A stretch of DNA of 64,000 nucleotides, taken from positions 1,009,001-1,073,000 of the forward strand of contig JALDNG010000048.1 of the NCBI GenBank assembly GCA_024349245.1, given 5' to 3'. The stretch comes from Neodontobutis hainanensis. Its lineage: Eukaryota > Chordata > Actinopteri > Gobiiformes > Odontobutidae. Below are positions 48,032 through 60,847 of this stretch, one piece after another. Positions within the stretch are counted from its first letter, which is position 1; every line of letters begins with the position of its first letter. The position numbers and the translations under genes are program-made. Below the pieces are notes generated by a model, which was given only the letters and a program-made list of their open reading frames with translations, was not told where the DNA came from and did no database searches.

Positions 48032-49277
48032 GTAAAAACAATACACATTTCACAATAAATAAATTAAAAGTTACTATCAATAGTAATAAAGTGCACATTA
48101 ACAAGATTCATTGTACAGTCTTAAAGCAGCTGGTTTAAATGATCTCCTGAAGGTGTTAAGTTCATTTATTGTTTGCCTCCTCGACTTTCCTCTTTGTCAT
48201 CACCTCACCTCTCCTGTCCTCCAGCTTGTGTTTCTAATTCATGCCCCATGACTAAACTAACAGTGTGTTGGCTCCATTTTCCGGTGTCACTGCTGGGCAC
48301 TCTGCCTAATCCTACTGTTTCACACTGAGGCAGAGGCGGTAAATGCGAGGGACGCTCTGACACTGACTTAAGCTGGATGGAATACAATGGTGCAGTGTCC
48401 CTTCCTTGAACCACTCGGTCAACAAAGCCAAAGCCCTGAACTCTATCTATAAATGCTGTATAATGGCGTCAGACCGTGCACAGCATGGTGAAGAAATAAA
48501 ACAGCAGCAGACTCCTGCAGTGAGCTGAGAGGGAGCATCTCTGAAGTTTGTATTATGTAAGGGATCTTGGGGCTTGTGCTCTCAGGGCCTTTGAGATGTT
48601 AAAATGGGACATTCAACAGTATCCAACTGCTGTTTTCTTTAGCCACAGCTGTCTTTATTGGACAAACTGGTACAGGACTAGTATACTCAAAATCATTTGA
48701 ATTCATTGATGCTTTTTCTGCTCATCTCAAAGGCACCTTCCTGTGACAACTCTGCATATCTCTGTTTTTGAGTGTTGTTGATCGTATCACCCAAGAATAC
48801 AAAGTAAAGTAGTTTAAGCACCCCTGGCTGCAGACCAAGACTCTGCATTTAACAGATTGTAATATGACCAAATATTCATTCACAACATCTCGCTCTACAG
48901 GATTCATATTTTTGAGCACAAAATTGGTACTTGAGGCTAGGGTTGGTCCGAAATATGAATTTGTTTCACTTGATACTGATATTTATCTGGCTGTTTCGAC
49001 TGATATCCAATATTGCCCAATGTCGATATTTAAAATATTGATAGCCATTGCTTTACTAAATAAAAAGAATCACATTGTATCTCAAACATTTCCATTATCT
49101 TATTTGGCTTTCCCTGTATTTCTTATTTTTTCTCAAAGGCTCCCTTTAGCAGTGCTTTCTTGTGATGGGGAACGGGGGATAGGGAGCGTTATTTTAAATT
49201 GATGGTATTGATCTGATCATGTCACTTTTGTAAATATAATGTGTCTATTCTTCTGTAAAAATTTAGATCTCATTTTA

Positions 49278-50765
49278 CAATGGCAAGAAAAAAATACGTG
49301 AACCTTTGGTCATTTCATTGTTTTGAAAATGTGATCTGATCTTTATCTAAGTCAAGGGTATTGACAAACATAATGTGTCATTGTTGAGGAGGAATTTTTG
49401 ACAATTCTTCCCGGCAGAACGTCTTTAGCTCTGTCATATTCTCTGTCATAACCTCCAAAAGGCAGATTTAGTTTTTCTGAAGCCATTCTGTTGTTGACTT
49501 TCTCCGGTGTTTATGGTTGTTGTCCCATTGCATCACCCACCTTCTACACAGTTTCAGCTGACGTACAGACATCCTTGCATTATCCTGAAGAATTGTTTAA
49601 AATGCTTCTGGTATTTATTGAGTACAACATGTCAGACTTGGAGCTGCGTGCTGTGGGCAGACGAGTCAGAGCAAATGAAGATAAAGAGCAATATATTCTG
49701 TTGTTTTGTTTGTTTTTAAAGCTGTTCAGAAAGCAGCCAGGTGTAGCAGGAGCTAAAGGAAAGTTTATGAGCAACAATTTTTTGAAGTTTTGCAAACTCC
49801 TCCCTCTGAGCGTTACCATGGAGACCTAGACAAATGCCTTTACTCACTAATATGATCTTTATTAGGTGAGCTTTGATAATGAGCTGCTGTTGTATTACTA
49901 CTGTAGTTTTATTAATTCAAATTAAACCCATAGGCTATACCCTGGTTTGTTAAATGAAGCTAGAGCTGTGAAGGTATCAAATAAATCATGATACAACTAT
50001 AGAATATTAAATTATCTCTTGTTTTTCTATTGATATCGATGTCTGGTCCACAGTTTATTTTAATAAGCAGAGCAAAAAAAGAAACCATAAAAAATATTTA
50101 AAATGCATTTAGTCTCTGCAATAAATTTTTTTTAGACTATGTAATTACTCTTACCTCTCCCAGTTCCCAACCCCCGTATAACAGGTCATGTGACTTTTGG
50201 CCACCATGCCAAGGCACTTTGTCCAGAGGAAACACTGCAAATTGTTTTTAACATTGCAATAAATATTGTTTGTTGCAATTCATTCTGATGCAATATATAC
50301 CACAACAAAAAGCAGTTATCGTGAAAGGCCTATTTGTAACCCTTTCAGCTTTATATAAGGCAACAGTTCTTGATTCTAGCTACTCTGAAAGCTCTTTTTG
50401 GCAAAGCATGGCTCACAAAGGCTTGTTCTTTTTGTGCAGAGCAAACTCCAAAAGTTTGAGAGGTTTTTATCAGTCAGAGTAGCTGTAGTCCACACCTTCA
50501 AATGTATTATCTGAACGAGACACCAGGTGTGTTAAAACCAGACTCCATTTAGATTTTTTGAGGTCATTAACTCAAGGGTTCACTGGCATTTTCAATGTTG
50601 AATAAGTGTGTTCAATAAAAAAAATATTTTTTTGTGAAATAATTTTTAGACACATTATGTTGGTCAATACTCTTGACTTAGATGAAGATCTGATCATATT
50701 TTAAGACAAATCTATTCATAAAACCATAAAATTCCAAAAGGTTCACTTACTTTTTCTTGCCACTG
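49278..50765 (-). mobile_element. Tc1-like DNA transposon, inactive, with internal insertion
   Basis: Flanked by TA at 49276-49277 and 50766-50767. Long inverted ends begin CAATGGCAAGAAAAA (left) and, on the minus strand, CAGTGGCAAGAAAAAGTAAG (right). Similarity continues inward for about 100 bp (TGTGATCTGATCTT, CTAAGTCAAG, ATTGAC, AACATAATGTGTC). The transposase runs on the minus strand. Near 49580-49480 it keeps MSVRQLKLCRRWVMQ then WDNNHKH, a decayed form of the QQDNDPKH catalytic region. About 700 bp of unrelated sequence (about 49605-50335) interrupts the transposase region; its edge 'aggcctttcacgataactg' (minus-oriented) resembles ends of other fish DNA transposons. The element is dead. 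Confidence 0.85.
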
Positions 50766-53700
50766 TATAGCTTTAGATCTAATTTCAATTATTTTTTAAT
50801 ATTTTTAATTTTTTTGAGTAACTTGCAGATTGGCCTCTTGTTTACAAAAGGGGGGCAGGGGGTAAACAATTTTTCTCTATGATGACCTCATAAACTTTAC
50901 AGACTCAATTACAAAATGTTCAAGTCTTCGGCTGAAACTGCTTTCCAACACTGTTCCACATTAGTGACAGTGATTTTAGTTTATTTCAGCTTTGAGTCAA
51001 ATGAAAAAATGAATGTAATGTAAACCAACAAGGATTAAGAAGATAAGAACTTTCTAAACTTGTTTCCTTCGGATAATTGAGAAATGTGTTGAAAAGAAAG
51101 TAGGCGCTTCCTCAAGGTGTTTCAGTGGTGTGAATGTTTGCTGGGGCTTGCACTGTGGGGAGGATTGTGGTGATGGAATTTAACTCGAGTGAAAACCTGC
51201 CACCCTGCTGCCTCTACAAGACCCGGGCAAAACAATTGTCAGAGTAACAAAAGAACAAGACTGGTCGCAATACAGAAGTGCACGATATCTGACCAAAGGG
51301 AACCAGTCTGCAACATTGTATATTTCATTAGATTGACTATAATACTGGGACCACACAGCATGCATGTGACAGCCTTCCTGAACTACTGTCAAAATTAGTC
51401 ACCACAGCCATCTGGGCATCAGTCTGGCTCTTTGTAGCTGATAATTCAGAACAGAAATCTAAGTGAATCAGCGCATTAAACCAATCTGTCGGATACGATA
51501 TTTGTTTATGTCGATCAGTGAAACCTTTTGAAAAAGATCAGTTGCTAAATGAAAAGAAAACGGTACATGATAGTTTGACCCTTGTATGTGTGTAATGCTT
51601 GTGTGTCAAAAGATGTGGCGTATTTATAGTTGGTTTATACAAAAACTTTAACTGTGGTTTATGAAAGTATTAGACAATTAGCCTGTATCCAAACAAAGTA
51701 CAATCACCAAGCTTTTTTTTTATTTATTTTTTTTATACACAGCTGCTACAAAAATACCACAATGTTAATAATTTGTCCCCTTCTGAGCTCACTCCATTCC
51801 ACAATTTATTTGCAGAATGGAGCAACATGATAGGCTTTTGACTAATCCATTTGTGCCCTGTGTCTTTCACCAAAGGAAACCCTGCTTTATTTATGAGATG
51901 TATAGCTCGACGGGGCTCTCTGGAGGGTAGAAGACTGCACACAGGCACTATTTGGCCTGCAGTCCTTCTCTCTCCTCTCATTTGCCCTCTGCGGGTTGAC
52001 TTGGCAGACTCACTGTGGCACAAGTGTGACCTCGGCCTGCCTCAGCATCGCAGAGAGTGACGGGCAGAGGCTGCGCTAAATATGGGTCTTCACCTGTTTC
52101 ATGTGGCATCGGGTGATATCATCTGTGCATTATTTAAGACGATTGTCACATTGTGGTAATTCAGGCCATAGTCATTTTTACAATATTCCCAAAGAATTTT
52201 CAGAGGTGGCCTGTAGCCCACATCATCATAGCATTATGTAACATGGACAAATAAACGCTCTCAAGAGGCAGGACCCCAGTTTTGACTTTATGCTCCACAG
52301 AAAGCATTCCCATGGTTTTAGGAAAAATCATGTTAAATTTAGATTGTTTTGTATTCCTACTGGAAGTTGACAGTCTGCCATAGAAAAGTCCTGGAGTAAA
52401 TAATTGCCTGATTCAAAATCTTTCCTTTACCACTAAGGGAGCTTTTCTATAATCCAGCTACAATGATAGTCTCAAAGAAAAAAAATACTAATGCTCTTTT
52501 TATTTTCTATACAGACTTTTTGCTTTTGTGGTTTAGAAAAATTGAAGTTCATCAGGTGGGCATGTCACTGTTGCACCAGTCTTCCTGCAGTTCCTTGCTC
52601 CATCAGTCTGCTTTCGCAAGAGCCTGAAGGTAGCACTTGATCAAAGAGAATAATTCAGGTCCATTGCAGCGGGAGGAGGGAAAATGAGACCAGTGGAGCT
52701 GAAGATACAAAGAGTTAGTACAACTCAAGAAGGGATAGAGTTTCAGATAGTTTGTCTTGCACGGCGGAGGGAATAAAGAATTTAGGACGCCATCAGTATT
52801 GTGTGCCTGTATGAGCCAACTTCCTTTTTACAACAGTCTTTGACAACTTTCCCAACATCGGAAGCACCTACAAACATTCCATATTTTTTTTGTTGTGGTT
52901 CTTGAATCAAGGAATACAAGGTACACTCAATTACTCAAATTATTATTTTGTTTTTTTTTTAAGTTCTGATTGGCTAATTATTTTGAATTGCATTACGTAA
53001 ATAATCCTAATTTTGTGCATCCTACTTTTGTGCATGTGTCTCCAAAGGTTTGATTTTAAAATGGACCATCATAAGGGCATGGTTCCCGTTTTTAACTTGG
53101 CACACACTGTTTTTTTTTTTTTACAGACAGGGTTATTGGTAGTAATTCTATTTTAGTGTTCCTTACGGCTCAATGTGCAGACACACCCTCGTTGCATGGG
53201 GCTTGTGTTGTTTCCCTCCCTTGTTGCCTCATTAGATGAAATGCTCTATGTTCCACGCATGGCTTAAAGCAGTCCTTGCAGATATATGGTAATGCACAGT
53301 TTGATTATTTGGATTTTTGAGAAAGCCACTGCTTTTGTTCTAATAGTTTTGAGACATTTATGTAATCCCAGCATTTGTACATCACAGACAACATTGTTAA
53401 TGCTTTGTAGCAGAAATCATAAAAAAATCTGATCTTTATTGCATACTCTAAAACGTCATGATTTCACAGATAACTTTCAACAGAAATGACATGTCAGACT
53501 GGTGAGAAAGTGGACTTGGAGGCTTTGTGGGGCAAAGGTGCAATTCCAAAGCAAAGGCACACATCACACTATTGCCTCTTAATACTAACAAGTATAACAC
53601 TTTATGAACAAATAAAAAAACTTCAGTTCTTCTGTGTATTCCTGTGGGAGATTTGTGAATAAATATGGTCTTAATATGTACAGACTGAAAAAAAATGAAT

Positions 53701-56208
53701 GCTTTGTAGGCCAAACTATAAACTTAAGCTAATGCTAGCTAGTATTAATATACTCAGTTCAATATCATATTTTCTTTTTAGGAGTTGGGGAATAGCTTTA
53801 TGAACATAGTTTTAAATCTCAATAATGTTTCAGCCTTATGGACTGCTGTGGCCTGGATCCTTCACAGATCATAGTTTGATGCATGGAAAGCAGAGAGGGG
53901 CTCTTCTAAAAAGTTTCCATTTCCTAATTTAATGTAATTACATATTTATTTAAGCACGTCATGACAGTGAAATGGATCATATTGAGGCACCAAAATTATT
54001 TAGATTAATCATACAACATGCTTAAATGCTGCAGAGAATTGCACTTGTTTTAACAGCTTTATTTTTTGACATCTTGTTAGAAACTCAACATAACTAATGT
54101 TAGTCTAAAGCATCTGTGTGAAACAAGGACATTTACTTGTCTCTGTCTGGCTTTCTCTATGTATTACTAAAAGCAATCATTACTAGTGTGTACTGTATAT
54201 GCTGCTGCATTTACATTATCTCCGTTATGAATTGACAAGATTGACTTTTAAACTGAAATGCTGGGCTTATTGTGCTTGAGGCATGTTGTTTGCTTCTTTG
54301 TAGTGTTCATATCCAACAAAGTAGAGTTTCCATGTCACCCATTATTCACTCCTGTGGGTCTGCTGTCACAATTCAACCCAGCTCTTATTAAAATCAGTTT
54401 TTCATCTGTTCGAACACAGTAATACCAACATCTGTGTCATGAGGGATTTGAATGATTTAGCTGGAAGTGAGTTTTAGCCTTTGGTTTAAAGTCTTTTGGC
54501 AACCTCCTTGATAATGTCAAGTCAGCAATTTCTTGGAGGGAAGGGAGACAGCCAATCGCAGTGCTGGCTGTAGTCCACATAGTTTCTGTGAGCTCACCTT
54601 TGATACAATTTTGAAGATGACAACTTCAAAGGAAGTGTTTTATGAGATGAGGATTAAACCAAATTGAAATTTGCAATGCAATACTACTTTAAAATGATAT
54701 TGCTGCCTCTGGCAATGTCTTTGTCGTTCGAGCTAGAAGTGAGCCTCTTTGTCACATACTTTTTTCAGAAGTCACCAACATCAGCAGTATACATCAAAGC
54801 TGTATACACTACATCTGGCCTGCTGTGCTTTACTGCACCACTCTGTCGCATACATGGAGTTAAAAATAGAGGCCAACCTATGGAAGAAGAAAAAGCTATA
54901 GGGGTGTTTTTATTATCTTTATTGTAATCATTATAAAAATGCACCACTCAGAGAAATGAAAAGCCTTTTAAAAGTAGGAGTGCACTCATATAAAACTGTA
55001 TTGTCCTGTACTGATGACCAATATTAATGTTGTTTTAGCTGCTACCTGATTAGATTAAGATACCCTTATAAAAACTAGAACTGCTCTATATTTGTACTTT
55101 TTTTGTCGTATCAGTCAAATTGTAATGTCCCATATAAGAAGCTGATGTTACAATATGCTCTTTATGTCTGGCCTTGTATAGTTTGTTTGAACCTTAGCAG
55201 CCTTTGGATTAGGACTGATGTCTGGTACTGCAAATGATACTCCTACATTTGAGCAGGAAAACTGGTTTTGAAACGAGCCTGTCGCTCTTTGTGCACAATG
55301 CAAGATGATCCTTTGCAGAGAAATATATTGAAAATCAATAGGTAGGAGGGATAAAAGTCGCATTCCTCAGGGAACACCCCGTTAAACGGGCCACCATGTG
55401 TTTATTGTCATGGAAACACTCAACAATGTCACCTCCACTTACGAAAGGGGGGCTGAGGCAGGACTTTAAAAAAGTGTGGAAAAATGGCTGGTCTAAATGC
55501 CACAGGAGCAACCTTCTGATTTGGGAGATGTGTAAAAGCTATGAGTAATGCTTTTATTATTAGAAGTTTTATTTTTGGGATCAAATGATATATGTTCAAA
55601 TGATATATGTTCTCTTCATTTTAACCACCAAACTGTGTGGCTGCTCTGTCTGGTGCAGTAGTGTGGTGGCAGCAGGCCTGGCTCTGTTTGTGTCTTCTTC
55701 TCAGGTTTATTTTGAGCCACAAGTAAAAAAATCCTGCTTCTCCTCGTGTATCACAGAAGATGACATGTCATGACTCACTAAAACGTGAACCCGATGGAAA
55801 ATTAGTTGCAATGGAAAACTGTGTAAAATGTGGGGATTACAGTTATTGAACAAAATGTCAGTAAATTCACGTCCCAATTTCTTTAAACAAAAAGAGAATA
55901 AAGTTTATTCAGTCAGAAGAAAAGAAAAATGTTTCTGTGGTTTCTCTGAATTTTTGTGTTTAATGCTAAATTGTGACAAGACCGCCAAATTGAGTTACTT
56001 CTCCTGTAATTACAATTAACGCTTCCAATGCAGGCCTGGTGGTCTCAATATAGACGGGTTACTCTGTGGAAAAAGACCACTAGAACATGTATTATTCGTT
56101 GTGACGGTCACCAACAGGCCTGGGTCCAAGTGCTCCACACTCATTATTGCCAGGTAGAAGTGAAGCAGTCCTTCTTCCTGTGAGAAGCAGCTACTGCAAA
56201 CCGTGTCT

Positions 56209-56238
56209 GGGAGGGGGTTAGAGGTGGGGGGTGGGGGG
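56209..56238 (+). other. G-rich tract, potential G-quadruplex
   Basis: Four G-tracts of 3 to 6 within 30 nt (GGG, GGGGG, GGGGGG, GGGGGG) with one 8-nt loop. Confidence 0.4.
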
Positions 56239-56617
56239 TTCTCTCATTGGCTCAGTACTGCCTTTAACCTGAACGCCAAACACAGAAAGCAGTGCCAGGC
56301 ATTTTCCCCTTTTTAAACATCTTTTTTTATAATCCTCTTTTACTTTTTTTCTCTTTGTGTGGTGTTGAAAGGGCCTGGGAGCTTAGCCTCTCGGTAAAGG
56401 GACTTGTGAAGTGCTAGTGAAGCCCAGCTCAGCAGTCTGCCGCTCATCCCTCGTCTTTTACTCTCTCAACAGAGGAATGGAGGGGTCACTAGGGCCACAA
56501 GCTCTCAGGCTGTTGCCTTTTTTAAAAACCCACTTTCCCCCACATCTTTTGTGTTTTTGTTTGCACCATTGCAATAAGAGTTTGGCACTGCCCCCTGTCT
56601 TTTACCCAGAGGTGTGT

Positions 56618-56677
56618 AGAAACTAGTCTATTTACCATGTTGCATTTAGAAACTAGTCTATTTACCATGTTGCATTT
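56618..56677. repeat. 30-bp exact tandem duplication
   Basis: The unit starting AGAAACTAGTCTATTTACC is repeated twice without mismatch (56618-56647, 56648-56677). Confidence 0.95.
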
Positions 56678-57040
56678 ACTTCTGGCACTGATTTCGGCTA
56701 CTCATTGTCTGGAGAAATCAAATGTTGAGCAGGTTATAAATAATTCTGTTTATTGAATGCTTTGCTTGCATTTGAATGAGGAACAAATGATTTAAGTGAG
56801 GACATTTTAGACTAAACCCTGACTAAGGAGTCCACGAGGATGTCATTAGCATGTGGAGAACGGCAGCACGTTTTCAGGTACCCGACAGGGCTGCAGCATG
56901 CTATAGCTGAACGGCCACAATGGGATAGACGAGATTTAGAGTGGCAATCCCATCCCTCGTCTTAATGAGCATAGTTGTCAAAGAGCCCAAGAAATTGGTT
57001 TGATGGATGGCGCAAGGTTAAGTTGTTTGAGGGAATATGA

Positions 57041-57860
57041 CGGTGGCTTGGCCAGTTTACTGTGACCCTCTTGGAATTTCATGGTTTTCTGAATAAATTT
57101 GTCTTTAAAATGTGACAAACATAATGTTTCAAAGCTAATTGGAGTCAGGTTTTTGCACACCTGGAGTCTCAATAACATAATACGTGTGGAGCAACTATGA
57201 CTGATTTATAAAAAAATTAAAAAAAACTTTTGGAGTTTGCTCTGCACAAGAAGAACACGCTTATGTGAGCCATGCTTTACCATAAAGAGCTTTTAGATGA
57301 GCTACAATCAAGTATTGTTGCTTTGGATAGAACTGTAAAGGGTTAGAGGATGTCTGTACGTCAGCTGAATCTGTGTAGAAGGTGGGTGATGCAACAGGAC
57401 AACAACCCAAAACACTGGAGCAGGTCTACAACAGAATTGCTTCAGAAAAACAAAATCTGCCTTTTAGAGTGTCCAAGTCAGAGCCCAGACCTCAACCCAA
57501 TAGAGAGGCGTCCAAAGAATATGACAGAGCTAAAGCAGTTCTGCCAGGAAGAAAAATTCCGAAAATTTCTCCAGCAATGTGCAGGTCTGATCCACAGCCG
57601 CAGGAAGCACCTGGTTGAGGTTATTGCTGCCAAAGAAGGGTCAACCAGTAATTAATTCTAATGGTTCACTTACCACTGCCATTTTGAATGTTGATTGAGT
57701 GTGTTCAATAAAGACATGAAAGAGCAGAATTTTTTTTTTGTGTAATTATTTTTGTTTGTCAATTTTCTTCACTTTGATAAAGCTCAGATCACATTTTAAG
57801 ACAAATTTATTCAGAAAACCCTGAAATTCCAAAAGGTTCACATACTTTTTCTTGCTGCTG
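57041..57860 (+). mobile_element. Tc1-like DNA transposon, internally deleted
   Basis: The right end (TTTTTCTTGCTGCTG, then TA at 57861-57862) and the inner terminal-repeat sequence are clear. The left end is degenerate (about 57041), keeping 'cttggaatttcatggttttc' and 'tgaataaatttgtct'. The transposase fragment at 57350-57655 reads MSVRQLNLCRRWVMQQDNNP, SPDLNPIER and ELKQFCQEE. The catalytic-region motifs QQDN-PKH and SPDLNPIE are kept, but the MLW segment after them is deleted and the N-terminal DNA-binding half is missing. It is the same family as the element at 49278-50765, in opposite orientation. Confidence 0.8.
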
Positions 57861-59477
57861 TATATGAAAACACTAGTAACAGATTCTCATCACAAGTCTC
57901 TATCACAGTCAGTATTAGTGATCAAGGGTATTAAGTCACTTTTTGTTAAATTCAACTTTTTACCTTGACAATACTCAACTGTGACATGATTTAAATGTCA
58001 GTTTCCCTCTTGTCTTTACTTGCCCAGCGCTGGCATGCCCGGCAGGAGAATACTGAAGAGCACTTTCCAATAAGTCTACATGAGGCCTGCCCATCCATCT
58101 ATCCATTTGCACCAGGAGAACTAAATTCAATAAAAAAGAGGGAGAGAAAAGGCTAGGCCAGTGCAGCAGTAAGCTGTCGCCTGAGGTAGACGGATACCAC
58201 AGCACGCGCACATACCTGCCGTCTCCTGCAACCTGCTGATGTCACCATCTTATCATAAATCTGCCCTCTGTACTTGAGTTTCTCACTCTTTGTCAGATGC
58301 TGTGTCTGGTGTTGACCTGTGTGGTGATCTTGCTTGTAAACATTTTTCATTGCTGCTTTTGTTACTGCAGTAAAGCACAATCTTGTTAAATTATGTGACT
58401 TGCGCTGAGCTTGACCTAAACTCAGTTTTGTTGCACAACTCTGTTTCTCCGCCTTCTAAATGTTCTGGTCCAAGCTTGCGAGGAAATCCAGTTTGACAGC
58501 TTTGGTGGCAGCAAGCTGAGACACATTTACAACAAGAGCAATGCCATAATGTCAACTGTATGACTTGTTCTGCATTTGCACATAGTTTCACTTTACCTGA
58601 ACAGATGCTTTCAGTACTGTTTAGGATGTCACGGTTTTTGGCCTAGTCCTGTCCCACATGGAATTGCATAAGTTCCAATTTTGTGGTACCTATGTAGTTT
58701 ACGTAGAAGATCTTCAGGTAATGAAATCTTTATGGTATCAAAAGTCATCGCTGAATGTCAGGAATGTAACCAATTGGTTATATGGTTGAAGATTACAATG
58801 ACCGTATTACTGAACCATAATGTAATCAAGACTCAGGGGTATTTTTAATGATGATGTTGTTGATGATAGATTTTCAACCCAATCCTGTATCTAGTTCAAC
58901 AAAACCCACCAGCGCATGCTGTGTCTGGTGTCGACCTGTCGGCCTAGTTTGACATTTGAGTTGAAAACCGTTTGACCTTTTCAGTCTTTATAAGAATGTA
59001 ATTCCGAACAGGAAACATGCTGTCTTCATTTATTAGATATTGTTTTACCATTTTGCCACTACTTTAACATATCACTTGAAACGTAATTAGTTATTGAACA
59101 TCCGCCTGCACACTGCTTCCTCTCTATCCTTATCTTTTCTGAGCTCAGTTTCATGTGCACCATTGCTACTTCCTTTTATTTAGTGATCTCATTTCCAGCT
59201 GTAGACTTGGCAGTGTGCTAAATATAAACTGGATTGCTGAGATGGTTTTCATACCACATTTAAACACAACAAAGGTTTTCACAGCAAAGCATCAAGTGAA
59301 ATACTCAGAACCTTTTCTTATCACTTTATGGATGTTTTCTCAAGACTGTTTCTCAGCAGGAAAGAAGGTTTAGGGGGAATCCGCCATCTGTCGGACCACC
59401 TCACCTAAGGCCTAGTGAAATAGAGCATGTAATTGCCCACTGTCTGTCTCAAAAACAAATAGAACAGGCTTTGCGCA

Positions 59478-59504
59478 TGTGTGTGTGTGTGTGTGTGTGT
59501 GTGT
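59478..59504. repeat. (TG)n microsatellite
   Basis: About 13 TG units. Confidence 0.9.
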
Positions 59505-60176
59505 TTGAGCGACACCGAAAGCATGCAGATTGAGGGAGTACATTGATTTTGTTTGCTTGTGCTCTTCTACCAAAACCGCTTCAGGGTGGCTTTAAGGTTG
59601 TATTTGAAAGCTGTTAAATTTGCTGCTGTGGTCTTTGTTATATACAGTATAATGGCACACAAATAAATCCTCATGTGAAAAGCAATACCATAATCTTCTG
59701 GACTGAAAGGATTAGTTTTACATCCAACTGTAACATCAATATGACCACAAACTTTGCTTTGTTATGTAATTGGGCCACCATTGAGTTGCAACCTTTCCAC
59801 AGTTTAGGCTGTCTCATAACCAGCGTGTGAAGGGATCAGCGCTGGATGTATGCTTGGATTAAATATGGATACATTTGTAATTTGACATGAGACCAAACTT
59901 AGCCTTACACGCTTTGACTCTTAAGTGTGGCTTTATGAAACCTGTATTACCAAAACAAGTATTAGTTGTTAAGTCTTTTGTGAGCTGACACTGAATATTT
60001 AACAGTGAACCAAAATTCTTACGTTTTATTCATTGAATTATTGGATCGGTTAGGGTAGTGCAATTTTAAAATGAAACCCACTTTTATTTGCCCTGTTGAA
60101 ATATTAAGTCTCCACATGTTGCTGTTTCTGTTAGGCTCATCCTGTTTCTGTCGTCCACAGGGGGACTCCATGAAAG

Positions 60177-60402
60177 ATGACAGAGGAGGTGATTGTTGTA
60201 GCCAAGTGGGACTACACGGCCCAGCAGGACCAGGAACTTGACATCCGTAAAAATGAGCGTCTCTACCTCTTAGACGACTCAAAGACCTGGTGGCGGGTCC
60301 GGAATGTCGCCAACCAAACTGGGTATGTGCCATCCAACTACGTGGAGCGCAAGAACAGCCTGAAGAAAGCCTCTCTGGTGAAGAACATCAAAGACACATT
60401 GG
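60177..60402 (+). CDS. nck2: NCK adaptor protein 2, first coding exon (partial gene)
   Basis: The exon starts at 60161 after the acceptor 'tctgtcgtccacag'. The ATG at 60177 opens 75 codons plus one base, ending at donor TTGG|GTAAG (60402). MTEEVIVVAKWDYTAQQDQE, LDDSKTWWRVRN and TGYVPSNYVERKNSLKKASL are almost identical to human NCK2, including the first SH3 domain (about residues 2-61: A-WDY-A at 9-15, WW at 38-39, PSNYV at 52-56). The frame breaks where human NCK2 continues LGKTRRK. NCK2 links tyrosine-phosphorylated receptors, through one SH2 and three SH3 domains, to actin regulators in the cytoplasm. VIVVAKWDYTAQQDQELDI and the TWW context favour NCK2, and fhl2 next door fits human 2q12.2. 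The rest of the gene lies right of the window; the final bases are probably its next acceptor. An out-of-frame ATG at 60170 overlaps this start. Confidence 0.95.
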
Positions 60403-60810
60403 GTAAGAAGCATTTCAACACAAAGGGTCAAGGTCCGCTCTGTCACAGGCTGTCAGTGTCTCTAGATTATTTTTAGTAGAAGTGGAAAATCCCTGCACTT
60501 CCTTTTCAGTGCTCCCCGTGGTCATAAACTATGTCCCCATGGAGTAAATCCATGTATGCTGCTCTCCATTTTCCCACCCCAACTAAATTACACTTACATG
60601 GAGTCTGGACAGCAGGGGTGCCATTGTGTCCATTGGGGTTGTGTAGAGTCATCCATTAGTCTCAAATGTCAGCACTTTATCTTTATTGTATATAAAGTCT
60701 GTTTTCTACTAGAGCTATAACGTACTTCCACAGGCTCAGTGTCCATATCTTTTATAAAACACCAGAACATGGTCGTGGAAAAAACAATACATTTGGAATA
60801 TACTGTATCA

Positions 60811-60847
<37 letters not shown>

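Larger units (their letters stand above)
44947..60160 (+). other. Putative first intron of nck2
   Basis: About 15 kb. It contains an exon-like segment at 47835-48031, repeat family A at 47570-47700, a full-length Tc1-like element at 49278-50765, a shorter one at 57041-57860, a 30-bp tandem duplication at 56618-56677, a G-rich tract at 56209-56238 and (TG)n at 59478-59504. The rest, notably 51.0-56.0 and 57.9-60.1 kb, has no recognisable gene. Stretches near 51.85-52.1 and 53.15-53.3 kb have a conserved-element look. Confidence 0.4.

Noticed and set aside
49491..49829. 112-codon plus-strand open frame
   Set aside because: Lies inside the Tc1-like element, partly antisense to its transposase.
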